NCBI GenBank assembly: GCA_000739535.1
Contig: DF820465.1
Span: 620,035-663,485, forward strand
Origin: Candidatus Vecturithrix granuli
GTDB lineage: Bacteria > Moduliflexota > Moduliflexia > Moduliflexales > Moduliflexaceae
Direction: 5' to 3'
DNA length: 43,451 bases
Shown here in pieces: positions 7,903 through 14,668 of the stretch. A program made the position numbers and the translations under genes. Positions within the stretch are counted from its first letter, which is position 1, and each line of letters starts with the position of its first letter. The notes under the pieces were generated by a model. That model saw only the letters and a program-made list of their open reading frames with translations, had not been told where the DNA came from and made no database searches.

Positions 7903-8886
7903 TTACAGTTCGACAATAGTTCCTAAGTTGAGACTTTCAGCCTCTTTGAGCACGTCACTGGCGGCGACTAAATCTTGCACCGCATTACCGACCGATTTAT
8001 ACAGAGTAACTTCCTGTCCCGAGCTTCTCCCTGGTTTTTCTGCGAGAATGAGTTCGCCCAGTTCAGCCGCAATATGATCTTCAGTGAATAACCCTGCTTG
8101 CATTGGAATCAGGATATCCCCGGCTTCCTTCAGGCAAGAAGGGCGATGATCAACAACGACTTTGGCTCGCGCCACAGTTTCACCCGGAATTTCACGGATA
8201 TGCGGTTTGTATGATCCAATGGCGTTGATGTGTACGCCGGTTTTGATTTGTGTATCAGCAAAGATCGGTGTGGACGCAGTGGTCGCCGTACAAATAATAT
8301 CGGCCTCAGATAACACATCCTGAGAAGTGGGAACATCCACTGCGATGTGCAGGTGCGCGCTCATCTCTTGAGCAAAGCGTTCTGCTGTCTGCAAATTGGC
8401 GTCAAAAATATAGGCGCGCTCAAGCGGACGCACGGCGCAAACAGCCTCAAGTTGGGTTCTTCCTTGCGCACCTGCGCCAAAAATGGCGGCAACTCGTGCA
8501 TCTTGACGAGCCAGCAAATCCGTTGCCGCGCCAGATCCCGCGCCGGTGCGTAAAGCGGTTAACACTGCGCCATCCATCAAGGCGAGAGGAGTGCCATGAA
8601 CCGCATCTATCACCAGCACAATCGCCTGAATGGTCGGCAAGTCGTACTGCGGATTCTCGCCGAACAACGAAAGAAATTTCAACCCGATTTGTTTGAGTTC
8701 AGGAATATACACCGGCATGGTGAGCGTTGCGCCATGATTTTCCGGCAAATCCAGATGGATGCGCGGCGGAACGATGGCTTGGTTGGCTGACATCAAAACA
8801 AAAGCCTTCTTCATCGCCTCAATGGCCTGTTTCATGGGTAAGGCTTGCTTAATGTCTTTTGCTGAAAGCACTCGAAAGGGCATCAT
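7903..8886 (-). CDS. Ornithine cyclodeaminase/mu-crystallin family, probable pyrroline-2-carboxylate reductase
   Basis: About 327 residues with the family layout: N-terminal dimer domain, conserved TALRTGAGSG, and a Rossmann segment with GAGAQGRTQLEA. Some members deaminate ornithine; others (LhpI-type) reduce delta-1-pyrroline-2-carboxylate to L-proline with NAD(P)H. The neighbouring gene encodes an apparent trans-3-hydroxyproline dehydratase, whose product is exactly that imine, so the reductase role is favoured by context. Start: two adjacent ATGs (8886, 8883) preceded by AGGAG; either can be used. A long inverted repeat (8895-9005) sits directly upstream of the ribosome site. An alanine or ornithine-acting enzyme cannot be excluded from sequence alone. 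Confidence 0.8.
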   Translation of the reverse strand: MMPFRVLSAKDIKQALPMKQAIEAMKKAFVLMSANQAIVPPRIHLDLPENHGATLTMPVYIPELKQIGLKFLSLFGENPQYDLPTIQAIVLVIDAVHGTPLALMDGAVLTALRTGAGSGAATDLLARQDARVAAIFGAGAQGRTQLEAVCAVRPLERAYIFDANLQTAERFAQEMSAHLHIAVDVPTSQDVLSEADIICTATTASTPIFADTQIKTGVHINAIGSYKPHIREIPGETVARAKVVVDHRPSCLKEAGDILIPMQAGLFTEDHIAAELGELILAEKPGRSSGQEVTLYKSVGNAVQDLVAASDVLKEAESLNLGTIVEL

Positions 8887-8894
8887 AGTCTCCT

Positions 8895-9005
8895 ATGAAA
8901 CTACAAGGATTTTCTGTAGGAAGGATTCTCAGAGGCATGGTTCGGTGCCACGCCAATCAATTCGCTGTCAGGAATCCTCCCTACAGAAAATCCTTGTAGT
9001 TTCAT
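8895..9005. repeat. 111 bp inverted repeat with 34 bp arms upstream of the reductase gene
   Basis: Left arm 8895-8928 (ATGAAACTACAAGGATTTTC...) and right arm 8972-9005 (...AAATCCTTGTAGTTTCAT) match at 33 of 34 positions. It is immediately 5' of the ribosome-binding site of the minus-strand reductase gene, so an RNA hairpin would form in the leader. Same core as the repeats at 4246 and 10373. Confidence 0.85.
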
Positions 9006-9043
9006 CGTACCAGGTGAGCGTACACTCATGAAAACTCCTTTAA

Positions 9044-9114
9044 AAATGTACCGCGAAACTCCAGTTTCGCGCCTTAATGATACGCCCGCGAAAACGGAGT
9101 TTCGCGGTACATTT
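9044..9114. terminator. Inverted repeat abutting the dehydratase stop codon
   Basis: AAATGTACCGCGAAACTCC at 9044 pairs with GGAGTTTCGCGGTACATTT ending at 9114, with an inner GTTTCGCG/CGCGAAAAC pair. The TAG stop of the dehydratase is at 9115-9117, so the hairpin starts with the first base after the gene. It is probably a terminator or 3' mRNA stabiliser. Confidence 0.7.
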
Positions 9115-10188
9115 CTATCGCAGAATAAAGCCGTGTTGCAAGGGATCAGCAGGATCAAGGTAGAATTCGTGCTTTCCGGTGATGTGCGCTGTTCCTTCGA
9201 CTTCGGGAATAACTGCTGAATATGGTCCAAACGTGGTTGTCTCGACTATGCTGCCGGTAAAGCTGCTGCCGATAATACTTTCGATGACCATCTTTTGCCC
9301 GATACTGATTTCGCTGCGGGCGTGGTGCAGCGCCATGCGCGCACTGACGCCGGTGCCGGTCGGACTGCGATCAACTTCGCCTTCGGCAAAAATGCAGACA
9401 TTGCGGCTGTCAGCCTGTTTTCCGATTGGCGGACCAATAAAAATGGTCCCGTACAGAAAACTCAAGTCTGCATCAAAAGGATGCGGAATCGGGCGGCTCT
9501 GCATAATTGCCCGTTTGATCGCCATGCCTTTCTCAATCAGGAGGCGAAAATTGTCCGGCGTACAGGTCAACCCCACATCTTCAGCCTGCACAAAGGCATA
9601 AAACGCGCCGCCAAAGGCAATATCATAACGTACGCTTCCTAATCCCGGAACTGCGATGGTTTCATCCAATGCCAGCACAAAAGAGGGCACATTATGAAAA
9701 GAGACGCTTGTCACCTGCCCTTGCTCCACTTTGGCATACGCGGTCACTAATCCGGCGGGAGTATCAATTTTGACAGTGGTGACAGGTGTCTGAACCGTTA
9801 CCATCCCGGTTTCGACTGCAACCTTGGTGATCGCAATAATGCCATGCCCGCACATAGTGCTAAAGCCTTCGTTGTGCAGAAATAAAATGCCGAAATCAGC
9901 GTCCGATGTGACTGGCGGCGTCAGAATCGCACCATACATATCGGCGTGGCCGCGAGGCTCCCACATTAACGCGGTTCGCAGATGATCGTAGTGCTCTTTG
10001 GCGTAACGCCGGCGGTCTAAAATTGTTGCGCCGGGCAATTCCGGATAGCCGCCAGTAATCACACGCAGCGGCTCGCCTTCGGTATGGGCGTCAAGAGTGG
10101 TGATTTTAATCCAGGTTGACGGTGGATTCCAGTTGGGCAACGTGTGCAAGCTGTTTGAAAAATGAATTGTATCCATCAGTTTGATCAT
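9115..10188 (-). CDS. Proline racemase-fold enzyme, probable trans-3-hydroxy-L-proline dehydratase
   Basis: About 357 residues with the family start KITTLDAHTEGEPLRV and the first catalytic Cys in NEGFSTMCGHG. At the second catalytic position the motif reads DRSPTGTG: Thr replaces the Cys of SPCGTG in proline racemases and 4-hydroxyproline epimerases. That Cys/Thr pair is the known signature of trans-3-hydroxy-L-proline dehydratase, which makes delta-1-pyrroline-2-carboxylate. The adjacent reductase-type gene could then give L-proline. The start is uncertain: ATG at 10188 has GGGAG only one base away, ATG at 10176 has it 13 bases away, and a TTG lies at 10203. Substrate is inferred from the residue pair and context, not proven. 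Confidence 0.85.
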   Translation of the reverse strand: MIKLMDTIHFSNSLHTLPNWNPPSTWIKITTLDAHTEGEPLRVITGGYPELPGATILDRRRYAKEHYDHLRTALMWEPRGHADMYGAILTPPVTSDADFGILFLHNEGFSTMCGHGIIAITKVAVETGMVTVQTPVTTVKIDTPAGLVTAYAKVEQGQVTSVSFHNVPSFVLALDETIAVPGLGSVRYDIAFGGAFYAFVQAEDVGLTCTPDNFRLLIEKGMAIKRAIMQSRPIPHPFDADLSFLYGTIFIGPPIGKQADSRNVCIFAEGEVDRSPTGTGVSARMALHHARSEISIGQKMVIESIIGSSFTGSIVETTTFGPYSAVIPEVEGTAHITGKHEFYLDPADPLQHGFILR

Positions 10189-10225
10189 TCTCCCATCAGG
10201 CAAAAGTCCGAAAATCCTTGCTTAT

Positions 10226-10366
10226 ACTCGATGTTCAAGTTTTTGAGTTGTTTCGGGAATGGAGCGAAGCGGATTTCCCGAAACAGTGGGCGTTTCGGGA
10301 ATTTCATCCCTCATTCCCGAAACAACGATACTACGAAGCATTTCAGGAAAAACTTGAACATCGAGT
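10226..10366. repeat. Inverted repeat with inner TTTCGGGAAT palindromes
   Basis: Perfect 19 bp outer arms ACTCGATGTTCAAGTTTTT (10226-10244) and its complement (10348-10366). Inside are repeated TTTCGGGAAT/ATTCCCGAAA blocks. It is flanked by AAAATCCTTG on both sides (10211-10220 and 10373-10382), which could be a target duplication or part of the wider repeat family. Positions 10248-10285 match 23855-23893 in opposite orientation. Confidence 0.8.
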
Positions 10367-10388
10367 TATAAAAAATCCTTGTAGTTAT

Positions 10389-11090
10389 TTAAATCGTCAA
10401 AATTTTCTTTTCTTCGACCATGCGTTCTAAGCCCATGATGACCAATTTTCTTGAATCGGAAATGTGCATGGTAAGCAGCTTCTGGGCCTTTGAAAGTTCT
10501 CTGGCTGTAATCGCTTCAAATAGCTGTTCATGATTCGGGTCGGTCATTTCCATGGAAGTCAAATAAATGACTCCACTTCGATATTTTAAGTTCATCAGGT
10601 CAAACAAATTTTGGAGAACTTTTTGGTGAATGCTGCACTGCGAAAGCGAAGCAAGCGTCAGGTGGAATTCGACATTTTTCAGCAGCCGTTCGCTCGGATA
10701 GATGGAATTCGATGTCGCCAGATGGGCTTCATACGCTTTCTTCAGGCGTGTAATTCCTTTTTCATCCAAATTTTCCAACGCTCTGGGCAGCAGCGACACT
10801 TCAAGCATTTCGCGTAATTCAAAGACTTCTCGAACTTCTATGAGGCTGATCGGTTCAGTGTAATATCCCCGGTTTGGTTCACGCCGGACTAAACCTTGAA
10901 ATTCTAAAAATTTAAGAGCTTGAATCACAGGAGTCGGACTCATTTCCAGGCGTTCTGCCAAATCGCGATAGGCAATTTTTTGCCCGGGAACGATTTCATT
11001 GTGGAATAACATCTGGCGAATACCAAGATATGCTTTCTGAGCAAGATCGGTCTGATCAGTCGTAGTTTTCTTTTTTTTCGATGTATTCAT
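10389..11090 (-). CDS. GntR-family transcriptional regulator with FCD ligand domain
   Basis: 233 residues. Winged-helix GntR domain at about 15-80 (IVPGQKIAYRDLAERLEMSPTPVIQALKFLEFQGLV), then an all-helical FCD domain. The FCD metal/ligand histidines are visible in VEFHLTLAS, DPNHEQLF and LTMHISD. FadR-subfamily regulators of this kind usually repress catabolic genes until the substrate or an intermediate binds. It lies upstream of, and in the same direction as, the hydroxyproline/peptide cluster, so local control is likely. A palindrome TTAGAT-CAAT-ATCTAA upstream is a candidate self-operator. Confidence 0.9.
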   Translation of the reverse strand: MNTSKKKKTTTDQTDLAQKAYLGIRQMLFHNEIVPGQKIAYRDLAERLEMSPTPVIQALKFLEFQGLVRREPNRGYYTEPISLIEVREVFELREMLEVSLLPRALENLDEKGITRLKKAYEAHLATSNSIYPSERLLKNVEFHLTLASLSQCSIHQKVLQNLFDLMNLKYRSGVIYLTSMEMTDPNHEQLFEAITARELSKAQKLLTMHISDSRKLVIMGLERMVEEKKILTI

Positions 11091-11118
11091 CAGGCTTTTG
11101 GAACAATTCTTGTTAAAA

Positions 11119-11134
11119 TTAGATCAATATCTAA
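11119..11134. promoter_or_regulatory. Palindromic operator candidate for the GntR regulator
   Basis: TTAGAT-CAAT-ATCTAA is a perfect 6+4+6 palindrome 29 bases upstream of the regulator's ATG, between the gene and a TTGACA box (minus strand, near 11193-11198). GntR proteins bind short palindromes in such positions. Assignment is by location only; I saw no other perfect copy in the cluster. Confidence 0.45.
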
Positions 11135-11228
11135 ATTAAATTAAAAATTGCACATATAATTATAAGGCAGCATAGCTTGCTATTTTAGATTTTTGTCAAG
11201 CTATTTTCCGTGTTGTATTGACTTTTAT

Positions 11229-11261
11229 AAAAACCGGGTTTCTTTAAGAAACCCGGTTTTT
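11229..11261. terminator. Perfect CCGGGTTT hairpin after the FAD-protein gene
   Basis: AAAAACCGGGTTTCTT and AAGAAACCCGGTTTTT (16 bp arms, perfect, one base between). On the minus strand it follows the stop codon at 11289 and ends in a T-run, as a Rho-independent terminator would; on the plus strand it ends in TTTTT too. Confidence 0.75.
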
Positions 11262-11288
11262 CCTGTTGGAAATTTTTTAACCGGGTAT

Positions 11289-12953
11289 TTATGTTTCTGT
11301 TTTTCTGGTTGCAGGTGTTCCGGTCAAGATTGTCTCGGCCAGGCGCAAGCCATCCAGAGCGGCCGAAGTAATGCCCCCGGCATAACCTGCGCCTTCTCCG
11401 GCGAGGTACAATCCGGGCAGCGAACTGCTCAGGGTCTCGGGATTGCGTTCAAAGCGTACCGGACTTGATACCCGCGTTTCAACGCCAATCAGGACGCCGT
11501 CACGTAAAAATCCCGCTATCAGTTTTTCAAAGTATTGCAAGGCTTCTCGCAAAGCATGTACTGTGGCAGAGGGTAGGAGTTGATCCAAACGGACGGCGGT
11601 GATTCCTAAGCGATAACTGGTTTTTTGCGAGGCTAAACCGGCCTCGCCGCGCACAAAAGCCCGCGCGCTTTGCGCCGGACAACGATAAGCAAACTCCTGG
11701 TCTGTTCCGCATCCTAAAGTAAAGGCCTGTCGTTCCAGCGTTGCGAGCATCTCAAAAGCCTGATCTGCTCCAGAAAATTGCGCGGCAGACTGATTGACGA
11801 TCAGTCCAGCGTTAGCGTAGCTCCCGTTGCGCAAGAAAGGACTCATCCCATTTGTGCAGAGATGTCCGGGATCGCTGGTGGCGGCGATAATTTCCCCGCC
11901 TGGGCACATGCAAAATGTCGTGGCTTTCGCGGCGCGAGACGCTGCTGATGGGCGGCTGGTAAATTGATATTCTGCCGCGCCCACAATCTGGCGCGGCGGA
12001 ATCCAACCATATTGCCCCTGATCGATCAACTGCTGCGGATGTTCAATCCGACAGCCAAGTTGAAAATCTTTCAACCAGTGTCGAATTCCACGTTGCACAA
12101 GTTGTTGAATCAGCTCACGAGCGCTGTGCCCACAGGCGATCAGCGTCAATGGCGACTCAATCAGTTCTCCGGTATGCAGCCTGACCCCCTGACATTTTCC
12201 ATTTCGGATCAAAATATCCTTCACCAGAGCATTCCAGCGAAACATCCCGCCCCAGGCTTCAATCTGACGGCGCAGGCGTTTTACCATAAAGGGGAGAATA
12301 TCGGAACCAATGTGCGGATGCGCATCATACAAAATCCGGCGCGGCGCTCTGGCAGCGACATAAGCGTCTAATAAAAATTTGATGCGATGATCTTTGATCC
12401 GGGTATAGAGTTTCCCATCGGAATAGGTTCCTGCGCCACCTTCACCAAATAGGTAATTGCTCTCAGGATTGAGTTGGCGAGTGTGTAAAAAATGTTCGAT
12501 GTCAGCGCGGCGCTGGTCAACATTGGTTCCGCGATCAAGGATAAGCGGCTTACAGCCATATAACGCCAGTAGATAGGCCGCCATCAATCCGGCCGGGCCT
12601 GTGCCGACAATCACAGGATGCTCAGGCGCAGGCAAGCGTATTGGCAGGTGATACAAAGGATGCTCATGATCCGGTTCAGGAGTAGAGACAACTGTGTTTG
12701 CGTCTTCATGAACCGGGCTGTCTGCCCGCACTTTGACGTCAAGTTGATAAATATACTTGATATCCGGTTTTCGACGGGCATCCAGACTGCGGTGACGAAT
12801 TTCGTAGCTCAGGACATCCTGCTCGTTAATCCTGCATTGTTTTGCAATCCAGAGATGCAAACGTCGCTCCCAGGAAGCGGAGGAGATTTCTGCTAACTCT
12901 TTTACCGGAATGTCCAGATTTGAAATTCTGATCTGTTGTTCGGAATGATTCAT
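11289..12953 (-). CDS. FAD-dependent dehydrogenase of the COG2509 family
   Basis: 554 residues. An N-terminal ~95-residue domain precedes the dinucleotide-binding motif VIVGTGPAGLMAAYLLA; further on are FGEGGAGTYSDGKL, CMCPGG and a C-terminal FAD-closing segment PGLYLAGEGAGYAGGITSAALDGLR. These are hallmarks of the uncharacterised FAD-dependent dehydrogenase family found widely in bacteria; the substrate is unknown. Length is normal for the family. It precedes a hairpin terminator and is 11 bases downstream of the HD gene, so the two probably share a transcript. Confidence 0.88.
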   Translation of the reverse strand: MNHSEQQIRISNLDIPVKELAEISSASWERRLHLWIAKQCRINEQDVLSYEIRHRSLDARRKPDIKYIYQLDVKVRADSPVHEDANTVVSTPEPDHEHPLYHLPIRLPAPEHPVIVGTGPAGLMAAYLLALYGCKPLILDRGTNVDQRRADIEHFLHTRQLNPESNYLFGEGGAGTYSDGKLYTRIKDHRIKFLLDAYVAARAPRRILYDAHPHIGSDILPFMVKRLRRQIEAWGGMFRWNALVKDILIRNGKCQGVRLHTGELIESPLTLIACGHSARELIQQLVQRGIRHWLKDFQLGCRIEHPQQLIDQGQYGWIPPRQIVGAAEYQFTSRPSAASRAAKATTFCMCPGGEIIAATSDPGHLCTNGMSPFLRNGSYANAGLIVNQSAAQFSGADQAFEMLATLERQAFTLGCGTDQEFAYRCPAQSARAFVRGEAGLASQKTSYRLGITAVRLDQLLPSATVHALREALQYFEKLIAGFLRDGVLIGVETRVSSPVRFERNPETLSSSLPGLYLAGEGAGYAGGITSAALDGLRLAETILTGTPATRKTET

Positions 12954-12964
12954 TATGATATTCC

Positions 12965-13555
12965 TTATGGCGCTAAATAGCCTGATTCTACGGAACGTTC
13001 AATCAGGGTTTGCGCATATTCCCAGAGAAACGGCGATCCTGCTTGCATTTGCTGTCCGCGCTGCAGCACCTGTTCGCATCTGATGCCGTGTTGTTTCCAG
13101 GACGCTCCCTGGGTTTTGTAGTTATGGAACAAGGGTTGAAACCGGTCAAGGGCGGCCGCGAATTTGGCTTCAGGCGTGTCGCGCTGTTCAAATTCCTCCC
13201 AGAGTGCTCTGAATTCCTGCGCCTGATCGCCAGGAAGCAGCGCAAAAATTCTCTCTGCCGCCTTTTGCTCCCGTTCGTCTTTGTCCAGGGCGGCCTGTTC
13301 ATCATACAAATAGGTATCGCCGGCGTCAATTTCCACGACGTCGTGAATGAGCACCATTTTCACAACACGGGCAATATCAAGCGATGGCGTTGCGGCATAT
13401 TCCCCTAAAATGATCGCCATGACCGCTAAATGCCAGGAATGTTCGGCGTCGTTTTCGGTCCGCGATTGATCCATCAGAAGGGTTCTTCTGAAAATCTGTT
13501 TGACTTTATCTATTTCAACAAGAAATTCAAGCTGTTGTTCGAAACGAGCATTCAT
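12965..13555 (-). CDS. HD-domain phosphohydrolase (YfbR/HDDC2-like)
   Basis: About 196 residues. The HD metal-binding set is visible: His in NDAEHSWHLA, His-Asp in LIHDVVEIDAGD, and Asp in AAALDRFQP, as in 5'-deoxynucleotidases of the COG1896 group, which remove phosphate from dNMPs. I take the ATG at 13555 because GAGGA lies eight bases upstream; the longer frame has no such site. It is transcribed away from the dihydrouridine synthase gene, with about 78 bases between starts. The precise nucleotide substrate is not evident. Confidence 0.85.
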   Translation of the reverse strand: MNARFEQQLEFLVEIDKVKQIFRRTLLMDQSRTENDAEHSWHLAVMAIILGEYAATPSLDIARVVKMVLIHDVVEIDAGDTYLYDEQAALDKDEREQKAAERIFALLPGDQAQEFRALWEEFEQRDTPEAKFAAALDRFQPLFHNYKTQGASWKQHGIRCEQVLQRGQQMQAGSPFLWEYAQTLIERSVESGYLAP

Positions 13556-13633
13556 TGGTGTTCCTCGAAAATTCAGTAATATCTCCATAAAAGGCTTTGA
13601 CAAAACGCTCTCATAAAAATATTGGGGCTCATC

Positions 13634-14608
13634 ATGATACAGATTGGATCAGTACAGATTGCTACGAATATTTTTTTAGCGCCGTTATCGGGCTGTTCTG
13701 ACCTGGCCTTCCGGCTGATTGCCCGGGAATGCGGCGCTAAATTCTGTTTCTTTGAGATGGTGGACGCGCATTCATTATTGCGTCCGCATCCGAAACGGTT
13801 TGACATTCTCAGAAGTTCTGAGCAGGATCGACCGATTGCCGGGCAGCTTGTCGGTGAAAAACCTGAACTGATACGCGATGCGGCTCAGATTCTCATCGAG
13901 CAAGTTCCGATCATGTTTTTGGATATTAACAGCGCCTGTCCGGTCAAAAAAGTTGTCAAAAAAGGCGCGGGCGCTGCGTTATTACAAGAGCCGCAGAAGT
14001 TAGTGCAGATACTTTCCCTCTTAGCTTCAAGCCTGTCAATCCCAATTACCGTCAAACTGCGGATCGGATACTATCAGGTCGATATGCCAGCCTTACTCGA
14101 TCTTGTCAAGAGTTGTGAAGCTAATGGTGCATCTGCGATCTTTCTGCATGGCCGGACGCGCGATCAGCTCTATAGCGGCGACGTCAATTATGAGGCGATC
14201 CGGGCTGTGAAAGCAGCCGTTACAATTCCTGTCTTCGGCAGCGGCAATATATTGACGCCTGAACTCGCCAAACAGATGTTCGATTTGACTGGTTGCGACG
14301 GAATTCTGGTAGCGCGAGGGGCATTTGGCAACCCCTGGATTTCTCGTGATATTGCGTATTACCTTGAACACGGAACCTTGCCGCCGGAAATTTCGTTTGA
14401 GGAGAGAAAATCGGTGTTAAAACGGCATTTAGCCTATCTGCGAGAATTCCGAATGTGTTCCCCTGCCGGAAAAATCGGTTTTATGCGTAAAGTGACGCTC
14501 TGGTATCTGAAAGGGTTTCCAAATGCTTCACGGCAGCGGGGACTTATCAACACCATTCCTGATTATGAGACCTTGATTCGTTTTATTGACGAGCACATGC
14601 CGCAATAG
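13634..14608 (+). CDS. tRNA-dihydrouridine synthase (Dus family)
   Basis: About 324 residues with the flavin TIM-barrel pattern: FLAPLSGCSDLAFR at the start, catalytic Cys in NSACPVKKV, VKLRIG, FLHGRTRDQLYSG and GCDGILVARGAFGNPW. It reduces uridines in the D-loop of tRNA using FMN and NADPH. Most similar in layout to DusB-type enzymes. The first ATG (13634) is preferred over a TTG 12 bases earlier. It is convergent with mutS, with a perfect hairpin between them. Confidence 0.9.
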   Translation: MIQIGSVQIATNIFLAPLSGCSDLAFRLIARECGAKFCFFEMVDAHSLLRPHPKRFDILRSSEQDRPIAGQLVGEKPELIRDAAQILIEQVPIMFLDINSACPVKKVVKKGAGAALLQEPQKLVQILSLLASSLSIPITVKLRIGYYQVDMPALLDLVKSCEANGASAIFLHGRTRDQLYSGDVNYEAIRAVKAAVTIPVFGSGNILTPELAKQMFDLTGCDGILVARGAFGNPWISRDIAYYLEHGTLPPEISFEERKSVLKRHLAYLREFRMCSPAGKIGFMRKVTLWYLKGFPNASRQRGLINTIPDYETLIRFIDEHMPQ

Positions 14609-14658
14609 GAGTGATTCCGGAGTGCGAAAGCAGAGCTTTCGCACTCCGGAATCACTCC
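14608..14658. terminator. Perfect 24 bp-arm hairpin between convergent genes
   Basis: Left arm 14608-14631 and right arm 14635-14658 are exact reverse complements around an AGA loop (GGAGTGATTCCGG... / ...CCGGAATCACTCC). It lies between the Dus stop and the mutS stop, so it probably terminates both. Its inner GCGAAAGC-AGA-GCTTTCGC core is shared with the repeats at 6504-6569. Confidence 0.8.
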
Positions 14659-14668
14659 CGAATCTTTA

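Noticed and set aside
9115-10188. Proline racemase / 4-hydroxyproline epimerase
   Set aside because: The second catalytic Cys is Thr, which these enzymes require as Cys.
10162-10430. Two plus-strand frames of about 70 codons
   Set aside because: They run across the long inverted repeat 10226-10366; open frame is a by-product of the palindrome.
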